Source: Xylophilus sp. GW821-FHT01B05 (lineage in GTDB: Bacteria; Pseudomonadota; Gammaproteobacteria; Burkholderiales; Burkholderiaceae_C). Taken from it: DNA of 64,000 bases. Below the pieces are notes generated by a model. That model was not told the DNA's origin and ran no database searches. It saw only the letters and a list, made by a program, of their open reading frames with translations. Shown here piece after piece: positions 27,621-39,241 of this stretch. Numbering within the stretch: the stretch's first letter is position 1; each line of letters opens with the position of its first letter. The position numbers and the translations under genes are program-made. Location of the stretch: the NCBI GenBank assembly GCA_038961845.1, contig CP152408.1, forward strand, positions 4,588,001-4,652,000, written 5' to 3'.

Positions 27621-27719
27621 TCATGCCAAGAACACCACGGAACTGGCTTTGCCAGGCCGTAGGTGTTGCCCCCGGCGAGGGGGTTGGCGAAGACACGAAG
27701 TGCGAAGCCTGGGGGAGCG
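27621..27719 (-). repeat. Family-A gene-end repeat, copy 2
   Basis: About 100 nt directly after the argJ stop. It has hairpin CTGGC-TTT-GCCAG at 27643-27655 and a CCCCC/GGGGG hairpin, and ends in the shared GCCTGGGGG motif next to the stop codon. It is shorter than copies 1 and 3 at its distal end. Confidence 0.8.
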
Positions 27720-28949
27720 CTAGGACCGATAATCGGCGTTGATACTCACATAGTCATGGCTGAAATCGCAGGTCCAGACCGTGTCGGCGGCATCGCCGCG
27801 GCCCAGGCCGACGCGCACCGTGATTTCGCTTTGCTTCATGACGCGCTGGCCGTCTTCCTCGCGATACGCCGGGTTGCGGCCACCACGCGTGGCCACGTGC
27901 ACGTCGTCCAGGTGCAGCTCGATGCCGGTCTGGTCCAGGTCGGCAATGCCGGCATAGCCGACTGCCGCCAGGATGCGGCCCAGGTTCGGGTCGCTGGCGT
28001 AGAAGGCGGTCTTCACCAGCGGCGAATGGGCGATGGCATAGGCCACCTGGCGACACTCGTCGCCGGTCTTGCCACCTTCGACGCGCACGGTGATGAACTT
28101 GGTCGCGCCCTCGCCGTCGCGCACGATGGCCTGCGCCAATTGCTGCGCCACGCCCAGCATCGCTGCCTGCAGTGCCTGCCCTTCGGCGCTGGCCAGCGAC
28201 TCGATGCTGGCGTGGCCGGCCTTGTTGGTCGCCACGACGATGAAGGAGTCGTTGGTAGAGGTGTCACCGTCAATCGTCACGCGGTTGAAGGAGCCATCGG
28301 CCAGCAGCTTCGCCAACTGCTGCAGCACCGCCGGCGCCACCTTGGCATCGGTCGCCAAAAAGCCCAGCATGGTGGCCATGTTGGGGCGGATCATGCCCGC
28401 GCCCTTGCTGATGCCGGTGATCTTGACGGTAGCGCCACCCACCGTGGCCTGGGCGCTGAAGGCCTTGGGCAGGGTGTCGGTGGTCATGATGCCCTCGGCC
28501 GCACGGGCCCAGTGCGCTGCTTGCGCGTCGGCAATCGCGGCGGGCAGGCCGGCGGCGATGCGGTCGACGGGCAGCGGCTCCATGATGACGCCGGTCGAGA
28601 AGGGCAGCACCTGCTCGGGCGCAATGCCCAGCAACTGGGCCGCCGCCGTGCAGGTGGCCTGGGCACGCGCCAGGCCGTCTTCACCGGTGCCGGCATTGGC
28701 ATTGCCGGTATTGATCACCATGGCGCGAATGGCGCTGCTGCCTTGCAGGTGCTCACGGCAGATCTGCACCGGCGCCGCACAAAAGCGGTTCTGCGTGAAC
28801 ACGCCGGCCACGCTGGCACCTTCGTCCAGCAGGAAGACGGTCAGGTCCTTGCGATTGGCCTTGCGGATGCCGGCCTCTGCGACGCCGATACGCACACCGT
28901 CAATGGCATGCAGGGCGCCGGCGTCCGGCGCGGAAAGATTCACGGGCAT
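27720..28949 (-). CDS. argJ: Bifunctional glutamate N-acetyltransferase / ornithine acetyltransferase
   Basis: 409 aa. It recycles the acetyl group in arginine synthesis and can also make N-acetylglutamate. The self-cleavage site lies in [12 protein letters not shown], where the Thr becomes the nucleophile of the beta chain. Other blocks: [39 protein letters not shown] at the C-terminus. Whether the enzyme is mono- or bifunctional cannot be read with certainty. It is separated from secA by a family-A repeat. Confidence 0.95.
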   Translation of the reverse strand: MPVNLSAPDAGALHAIDGVRIGVAEAGIRKANRKDLTVFLLDEGASVAGVFTQNRFCAAPVQICREHLQGSSAIRAMVINTGNANAGTGEDGLARAQATCTAAAQLLGIAPEQVLPFSTGVIMEPLPVDRIAAGLPAAIADAQAAHWARAAEGIMTTDTLPKAFSAQATVGGATVKITGISKGAGMIRPNMATMLGFLATDAKVAPAVLQQLAKLLADGSFNRVTIDGDTSTNDSFIVVATNKAGHASIESLASAEGQALQAAMLGVAQQLAQAIVRDGEGATKFITVRVEGGKTGDECRQVAYAIAHSPLVKTAFYASDPNLGRILAAVGYAGIADLDQTGIELHLDDVHVATRGGRNPAYREEDGQRVMKQSEITVRVGLGRGDAADTVWTCDFSHDYVSINADYRS

Positions 28950-29009
28950 GGTGTTTGCGTTTTCTCTACGGGGTCGATCGGCTTCGGATCAATGTCCGCG
29001 TGCGGTACG

Positions 29010-29161
29010 AAGGTGCCAAAGGCCGCGGAGCAGGCCCTGCGCGAACCGCCGCGGAACCGGCTTTGCCGGGCCGCTGGCGGTGCCCTCCTTCGACAAGCTC
29101 AGGACAGGCTCTGCCAGGGGGTTGGCGAAGCGACACGCAGTGCGCGAAGCCTGGGGGTGTT
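29010..29161 (-). repeat. Family-A gene-end repeat, copy 3, with nested palindromic repeat
   Basis: About 150 nt directly after the secA stop. The hairpin is CCGGC-TTT-GCCGG (29057-29069), that is, the T-A pair of copies 1 and 2 is replaced by C-G with pairing kept. The second hairpin of the family is split by a different repeat at 29087-29115. Confidence 0.8.
29087..29115. repeat. REP-like half element nested in a family-A repeat
   Basis: CCTTCGACAAGCTCAGGACA and the following AGGCTCTGCC match the arm of the inverted repeat found between gsiB and gsiC (63005-63020 shares CTTCGACAAGCTCAG). It interrupts the G/C-run hairpin of family-A copy 3. Confidence 0.65.
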
Positions 29162-31936
<2,775 letters not shown>

Positions 31937-32163
31937 GCATGCGGGACCGCCCCACCGCCACGTCTTGCACGCGCGGGACGATCCATCCTCAGGAGTTGTG
32001 AAGTGAAATCCGGAAGCGCGCTGCACACCCAGGTGTGCAGCGACGCTGCCGCGTCGACCAAACCGGAGATTTTAGCGTTGCTGAATCAGGCAAGGCGCGT
32101 CCCGGATAATCGCGCCTCGACCCAGCGGCTTCTCTGCAGGCGCATTCGCCCCCATCCGACCCC

Positions 32164-32472
32164 ATGCACCGACGCCACCAAGCCATTCCACTGCTGCAAG
32201 CCGCCCGCGAGGCCCCTACCCTGGCGCGCCTGACCGCGCTGGCGCGCGACTCGGGCGAGCGCCTGCGCCAGATCGAGGCCCTGATCCCGTCGGGCCTGCG
32301 CGCAACGGTAAAGCCCGGCCCCATCGACGGCGACAGCTGGTGCCTGCTGGTGGACAGCAATGCGGCCGCCGCCAAGCTGCGGCAACTGCTGCCGGCCCTG
32401 ATGGCGCATCTGCGCAGCAAGGGCTGGGCCGTGCAGACGATCCGGCTCAAGGTGCAGGGCCGGCGCAGCTGA
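32164..32472 (+). CDS. DciA/DUF721-like small protein
   Basis: 102 aa, divergent from secA. The sequence LRQIEALIPSGLRATVKPGP, then WCLLVDSNAAAAKLRQLLPA resembles the DUF721/DciA fold: an alpha/beta domain in which other members (DciA) load the replicative helicase. The similarity is weak and its function here is not established. The stop is followed immediately by a strong hairpin terminator. Confidence 0.6.
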   Translation: MHRRHQAIPLLQAAREAPTLARLTALARDSGERLRQIEALIPSGLRATVKPGPIDGDSWCLLVDSNAAAAKLRQLLPALMAHLRSKGWAVQTIRLKVQGRRS

Positions 32473-32477
32473 TAAAG

Positions 32478-32514
32478 AAAAAGCCCGGCTGCATATCCAT
32501 GCATCCGGGCTTTT
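32478..32514. terminator. Bidirectional intrinsic terminator
   Basis: GCCCGG (32483-32488) pairs with CCGGGC (32505-32510), extended inward by TGCAT/ATGCA. A tracts on the left and T tracts on the right give U-rich tails in both directions. It can end the DciA-like transcript (+) and the tRNA-Thr transcript (-), whose last base is at 32518. Confidence 0.85.
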
Positions 32515-32517
32515 GTT

Positions 32518-32593
32518 TGGTGCCGATTATCGGAATCGAACTGATGACCTACCGCTTACAAGGCGGTTGCTCTACCAACTGAGCTAAATCGGC
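32518..32593 (-). tRNA. tRNA-Thr (TGT)
   Basis: 76 nt with acceptor arms GCCGATT and AATCGGC, anticodon stem ACCGC/GCGGT with loop CTTGTAA (anticodon TGT), and an encoded CCA. It lies 22 nt downstream of the sspB stop on the same strand, so it may be co-transcribed with sspA-sspB. Confidence 0.97.
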
Positions 32594-32615
32594 GAAGACA
32601 GGATTCTAGCTGCGG

Positions 32616-33155
32616 CTACTTCACTCGTTTGAGCGAAGGGCGCGGGCCGCTGGTCGGCGGCGGGCGGGGCGGCTCGTCCTGCGGGCCATCGCCTTCGGCG
32701 GGCGCCGGCTCCGACTCATCCACCGCCACCAGTTGCACCACACGCTGGTCACCGCCGGCGGCCGGAGCGGCCTCATCGGCGGCGGCCATGGTCGACGGCT
32801 CCAGCGGCACACCCTCCATCGGCTCGGGATCGGCCGTCATCGGGAATGCCATGCCCTGGCCGTTTTCCCGCGCGTAGACCGCCATGACGCGGCTCACCGG
32901 CACCATGATCTCGCGCGAGGTGCCGGCAAAGCGGGCCTTGAACTCGATGAAATCATTGCCCAGCTGCAGTCCGCTGGTGGCGTCGTAGCTGATGTTGAGC
33001 ACGATCTCGCCGTTCTTCACGTACTCGCGCGGGACCTGGACCGCCTCGTCCACGCGCACGGCGACATAGGGCGTAAAGCCGTTGTCTGTGCACCACTCAT
33101 AGAGTGCGCGGATGAGGTAGGGCCGGGTCGAAGTCGATTCCAGGGCGTTCATCAC
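32616..33155 (-). CDS. sspB: ClpXP specificity-enhancing factor SspB
   Basis: 179 aa. Adaptor that delivers ssrA-tagged and other substrates to ClpXP. The folded domain covers about residues 8-110 (RPYLIRALYEWCTDNGFTPY, VNGEIVLNIS-type strand NGEIVLNISYDAT). A flexible acidic linker follows, with a basic end (PRPSLKRVK) that probably carries the ClpX-binding motif. It follows sspA by 9 nt. Confidence 0.94.
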   Translation of the reverse strand: MMNALESTSTRPYLIRALYEWCTDNGFTPYVAVRVDEAVQVPREYVKNGEIVLNISYDATSGLQLGNDFIEFKARFAGTSREIMVPVSRVMAVYARENGQGMAFPMTADPEPMEGVPLEPSTMAAADEAAPAAGGDQRVVQLVAVDESEPAPAEGDGPQDEPPRPPPTSGPRPSLKRVK

Positions 33156-33164
33156 AGACCCCTC

Positions 33165-33776
33165 TTACTTGCGCATCACCTTCTCGGACGGCGTCAGCGC
33201 CTCGATATAGGCCGGGCGCGAGAAGATGCGCTCGGCATACTTCAGCAGCGGTGCAGCGTTCTTGCTGAGGTCGATGCCGTAGTAATCCAGGCGCCACAGC
33301 AGCGGCGCGATGGCGACGTCGAGCATGGAGAAGTTGTCGCCCAGCATGTACTTGTTCTTGAGGAACACCGGGGCGAGCTGCGTGAGGCGGTCACGGATGT
33401 GCGAGCGGGCCTTTTCCAGCGCCTTTTCGTTGCCCTTGGTGGCACGCGACTCAAGCACATTGACGTGCACGAACAGTTCCTTCTCGAAGTTGAGCAAGAA
33501 CAGGCGCACGCGGGCGCGATCGACCGGGTCGCCGGGCATCAGTTGCGGATGCGGGAAGCGCTCGTCGATGTACTCGTTGATGATGTTCGACTCGTACAGG
33601 ATCAGGTCGCGCTCGACCAGGATGGGCACCTGGCCGTAGGGGTTCATCACGCTGATGTCTTCGGGCTTGTTGTAGAGATCGACATCGCGGATCTCAAAGT
33701 CCATGCCTTTCTCGAACAACACGAAGCGGCAGCGGTGGGAGAAGGGGCAGGTGGTTCCCGAGTAAAGCACCATCAT
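33165..33776 (-). CDS. sspA: Stringent starvation protein A (GST-like)
   Basis: 203 aa, glutathione-S-transferase fold. The N-terminal thioredoxin domain has YSGTTCPFSHRCRFVLFEKG, and the C-terminal helical domain follows. SspA binds RNA polymerase and modulates stress transcription in E. coli. The ribosome site AGGAG lies 12 nt upstream of the ATG, just after the petC terminator. Its link to the bc1 operon is typical of betaproteobacteria. Confidence 0.94.
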   Translation of the reverse strand: MMVLYSGTTCPFSHRCRFVLFEKGMDFEIRDVDLYNKPEDISVMNPYGQVPILVERDLILYESNIINEYIDERFPHPQLMPGDPVDRARVRLFLLNFEKELFVHVNVLESRATKGNEKALEKARSHIRDRLTQLAPVFLKNKYMLGDNFSMLDVAIAPLLWRLDYYGIDLSKNAAPLLKYAERIFSRPAYIEALTPSEKVMRK

Positions 33777-33790
33777 GGTGGAAGGCTCCT

Positions 33791-33830
33791 AAAAATCGAA
33801 GGAGTGGGCGGTGTCTTGCACTCCCACTCC
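33791..33830 (-). terminator. Intrinsic terminator between petC and sspA
   Basis: On the minus strand GGAGTGGG (33830-33823) pairs with CCCACTCC (33808-33801), followed by TTCGATTTTT. A second GC-rich hairpin (CGCGCGGG/CCCGCGCG, 33843-33863) sits just upstream. Partial read-through could still feed sspA. Confidence 0.72.
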
Positions 33831-33889
33831 AGAAAATGCCAACGCGCGGGGGAAACCCGCGCGCGGCTGTACGTCTTGCAATACGGCGC

Positions 33890-34663
33890 CTACCGGACGT
33901 CCTTCCAGTAGGCGGCGTTCAAGCGCCACGCAATGAAAGTGAAGACCCCCAGGAACAGCAGCACCCAGACGCCCACCCGCATGCGGGTGTTCTGCGCCGG
34001 CTCTCCCATCCACTGCAGATAGCTCACCAGATCACCAACCGACTGCTCGAACTGCAGCGGCGACAGCGTACCGGGCTTGACCTGCTCCCAACCCGTGAAG
34101 ACCTGGGTGGCGTGGCCATGTTCCTCGCGCTCGGTGTAAACCGGACGGCGCTCGCCCTGCAGCTCCCACAGCGGGTTGGGCATGCCGACATTCGGGAATG
34201 CCAGGTTGTTCCAGCCGGTGGGGCGCGTGTCGTCGCGGTAGAAGGTGCGCAAGAAGGTGTAGAGATAGTCAGGACCGGTACCGCCGTGGCCGGCGCGAGA
34301 GCGCGCAATCACGGTGAGATCGGGGGGATTGTCGCCGAACCACTCCTTGGCCTGTTTCGGATCGATCGCGGCCTTCATGGTTTCGCCCACCTTGTCGGTG
34401 GCAAACAGCAGGTTGTCCTTGATCTGTTTCTCGGTCAGGCCGATGTCCTGCAGGCGGTTGTAGCGCATGAAAGCCGCAGAGTGGCAGCTCAGGCAGTAGT
34501 TGACGAAGATCTTGGCGCCGTTCTGCAGCGCCTGCAGGTCATTGGTCTTGTTGGGCGCCTTGTCCCAGGCAAGGCCGCCGCCTTCTGCATGCGCGCCAGC
34601 GACCAAGCCGCCCGCCACAGCAAGCGCCAGGAGGATTTTTTTTGCGTATCCCGTGATGTTCAT
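33890..34663 (-). CDS. petC: Ubiquinol-cytochrome c reductase, cytochrome c1
   Basis: 257 aa. Signal-like N-terminus, heme-binding CLSCH with the following AAFMRYNRL, and a distal methionine region (PNVGMPNPLW). A C-terminal membrane anchor (VWVLLFLGVFTFIAW) holds the heme domain in the periplasm. It passes electrons from the Rieske protein to soluble cytochrome c. Third gene of petA-petB-petC, 23 nt after petB. Confidence 0.95.
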   Translation of the reverse strand: MNITGYAKKILLALAVAGGLVAGAHAEGGGLAWDKAPNKTNDLQALQNGAKIFVNYCLSCHSAAFMRYNRLQDIGLTEKQIKDNLLFATDKVGETMKAAIDPKQAKEWFGDNPPDLTVIARSRAGHGGTGPDYLYTFLRTFYRDDTRPTGWNNLAFPNVGMPNPLWELQGERRPVYTEREEHGHATQVFTGWEQVKPGTLSPLQFEQSVGDLVSYLQWMGEPAQNTRMRVGVWVLLFLGVFTFIAWRLNAAYWKDVR

Positions 34664-34686
34664 CGTGGTTCTCTCGTGGCTCGGGC

Positions 34687-36087
34687 TCAGTGCGCAGCGA
34701 AGGTGACACGGTCGGGCACCGGCTTGGGCTCACCCAAGCGGCTCCACCAGGGCATCAGCAGGAAGAAGCCGAAGTAGAACAGCGTACCCACTTGCGAGAC
34801 GCGCTCGCCCAGGGGCGACGGCGGTTGCACGCCCAGGTAGGCCAGCACCACGAAGTTGACAACAAAGATGCCGTACAGGTACTTGTGCCAGCTTGGACGG
34901 TAGCGGATCGACTTGACCGGGCTGTGGTCCAGCCAGGGCAGGAAGAACAGGATGATGACGGCGCCACCCATGACCAGCACGCCCCAGAACTTGGCGTCGA
35001 TATTCAGCATCATGGCGACCGCGCCCAGCGCGACCAGCACGATCAGGCCCTTGAAGAAGAGCGCCAGCTTGCTCTTGATGGCGGTGAAGACAGCGGCACC
35101 CAGCACACAGGCGATCAACGCATACATCATCTCGCCGGTGATGGCGCGCAGCATCGAATAGAAGGGCGTGAAGTACCAGACCGGAGCGATGTGATTGGGC
35201 GTCTTCAGCGAGTCGGCCGGGATGAAGTTGTTGTACTCCAGGAAGTAGCCGCCGAACTCGGGCGCGAAGAAGATGACGGCGGTGAACACCATCAGGAACA
35301 CGCTCACGCCGAAGATGTCATGCACCGTGTAGTAAGGGTGGAAAGGGATGCCGTCCAGCGGAATGCCCTTGGCGTCCTTGTACTTCTTGATCTCGACGCC
35401 GTCCGGGTTGTTGGAGCCCACTTCGTGCAGTGCGATGATGTGCGCCACGACCAGGCCCAGCAGCACCAGCGGCACCGCGATCACGTGGAAGCTGAAGAAG
35501 CGGTTGAGCGTGGCATCCGACACCACATAGTCGCCGCGGATCAGCAGCGCCAGATCCGGGCCGACGAAGGGAATGGCCGAGAACAGGTTCACGATCACCT
35601 GGGCGCCCCAATAGGACATCTGGCCCCAGGGCAGCAGGTAGCCCATGAAGGCCTCGGCCATCAGGCACAGGAAGATCGCGCAGCCGAAGATCCAGACCAG
35701 CTCGCGCGGCTTGCGGTAAGAACCGTAGAGCAGGCCGCGGAACATGTGCAGGTAGACAACGACGAAGAAGGCCGATGCCCCCGTGGAGTGCATGTAGCGG
35801 ATCAGCCAGCCCCAGGGCACGTCACGCATGATGTACTCGACCGAGGCGAAGGCCAGCGTCGCGTCGGGCTTGTAGTGCATCACCAGGAAGATGCCGGTGA
35901 CGATCTGGATGACCAGCACCAGCAGCGCGAGCGAGCCGAACACGTACCAGAAGTTGAAGTTCTTCGGCGCGTAGTACTCGCTCATGTGCTCCTTGTAGAG
36001 CTTGGAGGCCGGGAACCGGTTGTCGACCCAGTTCAGCAGCTTCGCGCTCACAGGAGCATTCGGGGATATTTCGTGGAAATCAGCCAT
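34687..36087 (-). CDS. petB: Ubiquinol-cytochrome c reductase, cytochrome b
   Basis: 466 aa, at the long end for bacterial cytochrome b. Eight or nine membrane helices carry the four heme-ligating histidines (RYMHSTGASAFFVVVYLHMF and FFSFHVIAVPLVLLGLVVAH). The quinol site PEWY-type loop reads HIAPVWYFTPFYSML, so the Glu of PEWY is replaced by VWY as in many betaproteobacteria. It follows petA by 13 nt. Confidence 0.96.
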   Translation of the reverse strand: MADFHEISPNAPVSAKLLNWVDNRFPASKLYKEHMSEYYAPKNFNFWYVFGSLALLVLVIQIVTGIFLVMHYKPDATLAFASVEYIMRDVPWGWLIRYMHSTGASAFFVVVYLHMFRGLLYGSYRKPRELVWIFGCAIFLCLMAEAFMGYLLPWGQMSYWGAQVIVNLFSAIPFVGPDLALLIRGDYVVSDATLNRFFSFHVIAVPLVLLGLVVAHIIALHEVGSNNPDGVEIKKYKDAKGIPLDGIPFHPYYTVHDIFGVSVFLMVFTAVIFFAPEFGGYFLEYNNFIPADSLKTPNHIAPVWYFTPFYSMLRAITGEMMYALIACVLGAAVFTAIKSKLALFFKGLIVLVALGAVAMMLNIDAKFWGVLVMGGAVIILFFLPWLDHSPVKSIRYRPSWHKYLYGIFVVNFVVLAYLGVQPPSPLGERVSQVGTLFYFGFFLLMPWWSRLGEPKPVPDRVTFAAH

Positions 36088-36100
36088 GTCCGTCGTCTCC

Positions 36101-36721
36101 TCAGGCCTGCTTCTTGTCTTCGCCTATCAGCAGGCGAGTGTCGGACAGGTACATGTGCGGCGGCACCGGAAGGTTGTCCGGTGCGGGCTTGTTCTTGAAC
36201 ACCCGGCCCGCCAGGTCGAAGGTCGAGCCGTGGCAGGGACAGAGCCAGCCGCCTGGCCAGTCGGCCGGCAGCGAGGGCTGCGGACCGGCCTGGAACTTAT
36301 CGGTGGGAGAGCAACCCAAGTGGGTGCAGATGCCAATGACCACCAAGACTTCCGGCTTGATTGAGCGATGCTCGTTGCGGGCGTACTCGGGTGTGAATTC
36401 TTCCGGATGCCGTGCAGACTGGGGATCCGCCAATTCACCGTCGTGCTTGGGCAGGTCGGCCAGCTCTTCGGCTGTGCGCTTGACGATCCAGACCGGCTTG
36501 CCCCGCCATTCCACGGTGATCTTCTCGCCGGCCTTGAGGCCTGCAATGTCGACTTCCACTGCAGCTCCGGCGGCCTTGGCCTTCTCGGAGGGCTGGAATG
36601 TGCTGACAAAGGGTATGGCCGTTGCCACACCACCCACAGCACCGACACAGGTCGATGCAATCAGCCACGTCCGCTTGCCGCTGTCGACCCGGCGCGGGCC
36701 GTCGACTAGAGATTCACTCAT
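36101..36721 (-). CDS. petA: Ubiquinol-cytochrome c reductase, Rieske Fe-S subunit
   Basis: 206 aa. Rieske cluster ligands in GICTHLGCSP and CPCHGSTFD. One N-terminal membrane helix is preceded by SGKRTWL, a weak Tat-like pattern with KR instead of RR; Rieske proteins are normally Tat substrates. First gene of petABC, divergent from mscL. Confidence 0.95.
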   Translation of the reverse strand: MSESLVDGPRRVDSGKRTWLIASTCVGAVGGVATAIPFVSTFQPSEKAKAAGAAVEVDIAGLKAGEKITVEWRGKPVWIVKRTAEELADLPKHDGELADPQSARHPEEFTPEYARNEHRSIKPEVLVVIGICTHLGCSPTDKFQAGPQPSLPADWPGGWLCPCHGSTFDLAGRVFKNKPAPDNLPVPPHMYLSDTRLLIGEDKKQA

Positions 36722-36885
36722 GGAAATCCTTGATGATCATCGCTTGATTGGGGTCAACCGATGATTGTAGCGGAGCGTTTCAGGCCCGTTCAAGGCTCGT
36801 AAGGGAGTGCATCCCCGGGTGGTGAAGCCCCTCAGACGCTGCGATACTCGCGCCCTTCATCCACGCGCGGCAGGAGGTCGACACC

Positions 36886-37311
36886 ATGGGAATGATGCAG
36901 GAATTCAAGAGTTTCGCCATGAAGGGCAACGTCGTCGACCTCGCGGTTGGCGTCATCATCGGCGCGGCCTTCGGCAAGATCGTCGACTCGCTGGTCAGCG
37001 ACGTCATCATGCCGGTGGTGGGGCTGGTGTTCGGCAAGCTCGACTTCTCCAGCATGTTCGTGGTGCTGGGCCAGATCCCCGAGGGCGTGCCACGCGCCCT
37101 GGCCGACCTGAAGAAGGCCGGCGTGCCCGTGCTGGCCTATGGCAACTTCATTACCGTGGCAGTCAACTTCATCATCCTGGCTTTCGTGATCTTCATCATG
37201 ATCAAGCAGATCAACCGCCTGCAGCGCAAGGAAGTGCCGCCGCCTGCCGCACCGCCGGAAGACACCGTGCTGCTGCGCGAGATCCGCGACAGCCTGCGCC
37301 GTCCACTCTGA
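36886..37311 (+). CDS. mscL: Large-conductance mechanosensitive channel
   Basis: 141 aa. Pentameric channel opened by membrane tension. The N-terminus [20 protein letters not shown] and [20 protein letters not shown] form TM1 with its gating glycines; TM2 is [20 protein letters not shown]. The C-terminal bundle ends in [10 protein letters not shown] family-B repeat begins directly at its stop codon. Confidence 0.96.
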   Translation: MGMMQEFKSFAMKGNVVDLAVGVIIGAAFGKIVDSLVSDVIMPVVGLVFGKLDFSSMFVVLGQIPEGVPRALADLKKAGVPVLAYGNFITVAVNFIILAFVIFIMIKQINRLQRKEVPPPAAPPEDTVLLREIRDSLRRPL

Positions 37312-37366
37312 TTTTTATAGCTAGAAGCCCAGGCCACGCCTGGGCTAAAGCCACTTTTCCTTAAAA
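37312..37366 (-). repeat. Family-B dispersed intergenic repeat, copy 4
   Basis: The best-paired copy: AGCCCAGGC and GCCTGGGCT form a 9-bp perfect stem around CAC. It fills the whole gap between the mscL and pdxA stop codons and may serve as a terminator for both. Confidence 0.8.
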
Positions 37367-38377
37367 TCAGGCCGCCAGCACGCGCGCCATGCGAATGGCG
37401 GCGAGCAAGCTCGACGGGTCGGCCTGGCCGGTGCCGGCGATATCGAAGGCGGTGCCATGGTCCGGGCTGGTGCGCACCAGCGGCAGGCCCAGCGTCACGT
37501 TCACGCCCTGCTCCACACCCAGGTACTTGACGGGGATCAAGCCCTGGTCGTGGTACATGGCAATGACCGCGTCGAACTCACCAGTGCGGGCCCGCATGAA
37601 GACCGTGTCTGGTGCGTAGGGGCCACGCGCATTGATGCCCTCGGCCTGCGCGGCGGCGATGGCCGGGGCGATGTGCAGCAACTCCTCACGGCCGAACAGG
37701 CCGCCCTCCCCCGCATGCGGATTCAAACCGGCTACCGCCAGGCGTGGCGCTCGGCCCAGCACGCGCAGCAGCGCTGCATGGGCGATGCGCAGTGTCTGCA
37801 GCACGTTCTGCTCTGTGACCGCCTCGATCGCGTCGCGCAGCGACATATGGATGCTGACCAGCACGGTACGCAGTTCGTCGTTGGCCAGCATCATGCGCAC
37901 CGGCACCTCGGCCACGCTGCGGCCCAGGTGCAGCGCGGCCTCGGCCTGCAGCAGTTCGGTGTGGCCGGGAAAGGGCTCGCCCGCCGCGTGCAGGGCTTCC
38001 TTGTGCAGCGGCGCCGTGGCCAGGGCCGCGATCTCGCCGCGCAAGGCGGCCTGCGCAGCCCAGCGCACGCTGGCCGCTGCCTGGCGTCCGGCCTCGGCCG
38101 AGATTTGGCCAAAGGCCACGGCACTACGCGCCTGCACCACCGGCAGCACCGGGATGCAGCGCGGCGGCGCCTGCAAGGCCTCGCCCACATTCGCCAGCAC
38201 CGCCACCGGCAGCGCCGGGCCGGCGCCGCAAACAACGGCGGCGGCCCGGCGCAGCACGGCCACGTCGCCTACGACAAAACAGCCGTGCAACTCCGGCGAG
38301 TTGTCGCGGTAGAGCATGGCGATGGTTTCCGGCCCGATGCCGGCCGGGTCGCCCGCAGTGATCGCAAGCGGCTTCAT
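37367..38377 (-). CDS. pdxA: 4-hydroxythreonine-4-phosphate dehydrogenase
   Basis: 336 aa from the ATG at 38377. Oxidises 4-phosphohydroxy-threonine in pyridoxal phosphate synthesis. Blocks ITAGDPAGIGPE, GHTELLQAEAA, GLNPHAGEGGLFGREE and AMYHDQGLIPVKYLG are all conserved, with the metal-binding histidines in place. It overlaps the nif3-like stop by ATGA. In many genomes pdxA pairs with rsmA, which is not here. Confidence 0.95.
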   Translation of the reverse strand: MKPLAITAGDPAGIGPETIAMLYRDNSPELHGCFVVGDVAVLRRAAAVVCGAGPALPVAVLANVGEALQAPPRCIPVLPVVQARSAVAFGQISAEAGRQAAASVRWAAQAALRGEIAALATAPLHKEALHAAGEPFPGHTELLQAEAALHLGRSVAEVPVRMMLANDELRTVLVSIHMSLRDAIEAVTEQNVLQTLRIAHAALLRVLGRAPRLAVAGLNPHAGEGGLFGREELLHIAPAIAAAQAEGINARGPYAPDTVFMRARTGEFDAVIAMYHDQGLIPVKYLGVEQGVNVTLGLPLVRTSPDHGTAFDIAGTGQADPSSLLAAIRMARVLAA

Positions 38378-39147
38378 GCGGGGTTGTCGATATCGATGAA
38401 GCTGTGGCGCAGCCCCAACTCCTGGGCCACCTGCGCCGCCACGGCCGGCGCGCCGTAACGCTCGCTGGCATGGTGGCCACAGGCAATGAAGGCCACGCCC
38501 AGCTCGCGCGCATAGTGGGCCTGCGGCTCGGAGATCTCGCCGGTGATGAAGGCGTCGGCACCGGCCGCGATGGCCGCCTCGAAGTAGCCCTGGGCGCCGC
38601 CGGTGCACCAGGCCACGCGGCGGATCGGGCCCCGGCCCGGATCGACCAGCACCACCGGCCGCTCTACCGCACGCTCGACGTGGCGCGCCAGCGCTTCGGC
38701 GTCGGCAAAGTCGGCTGTGCCGACACAGCCCAGCGACTGCTCGCCAAACCAGGCGTCGGCCACCAGGCCCAGCCGCGCGCCCAACTGGGCGTTGTTGCCC
38801 AACGTGGGGTGCGCATCCAGCGGCAAATGGTAGGCAAACAAGCTGATGTCATGCGCCAGCAGCAAGGCCAGCCGCTGCTTGAGCCAGCCGGTGACGCGGC
38901 CGTCGTGGCCGCGCCAGAACAGGCCGTGGTGGACGAACAGGGCGTCGGCACCCGCATCGATGGCGGCCTCGATCAGCGCCCGGCTGGCGGTCACGCCCGA
39001 CACGATATGGCCGATGCGCGCTCGCCCCTCCACCTGCAGGCCATTGGGGCCGTAGTCCTTGAAACGTTCGGGTGCCAGCAGTTCGTCGAAGCGGCGCAGA
39101 AGCGCGCTGCGGTCAACCGCGCCGGCAGCGGTGCGGGATGTGTCCAT
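38374..39147 (-). CDS. Nif3-like dinuclear metal center protein
   Basis: 257 aa from the ATG at 39147. NIF3/DUF34 family, which forms hexameric rings with a two-metal site. The metal ligands are visible in LFVHHGLFWRG, FAYHLPLDAHP and the C-terminal ACGHHASERYG. It may act as a GTP cyclohydrolase I type 2-like enzyme, though the physiological role is uncertain. The order next to the protease gene is the usual betaproteobacterial one. Confidence 0.9.
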   Translation of the reverse strand: MDTSRTAAGAVDRSALLRRFDELLAPERFKDYGPNGLQVEGRARIGHIVSGVTASRALIEAAIDAGADALFVHHGLFWRGHDGRVTGWLKQRLALLLAHDISLFAYHLPLDAHPTLGNNAQLGARLGLVADAWFGEQSLGCVGTADFADAEALARHVERAVERPVVLVDPGRGPIRRVAWCTGGAQGYFEAAIAAGADAFITGEISEPQAHYARELGVAFIACGHHASERYGAPAVAAQVAQELGLRHSFIDIDNPA

Positions 39148-39241
39148 GCCGCCATTTTCCGCCACGGCTGCGCTGGCCTGCGCCATCGGCGAGAATCTGG
39201 CCCCGCCTCCGGCACTTTCCGCCTCCGCCCTCGGGCCCTTC

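Noticed and set aside
31937..32163. Possible secM-like secretion monitor upstream of secA.
   Set aside because: The 227-nt region has no signal-peptide-bearing open frame or arrest motif; the only frame extension is an unsupported N-terminal extension of secA.
34687..36087. Cytochrome b with a defective quinol site because PEWY is not seen.
   Set aside because: The loop reads PVWYFTPFY, a variant that I believe is common in betaproteobacterial bc1 complexes. All heme histidines are intact.
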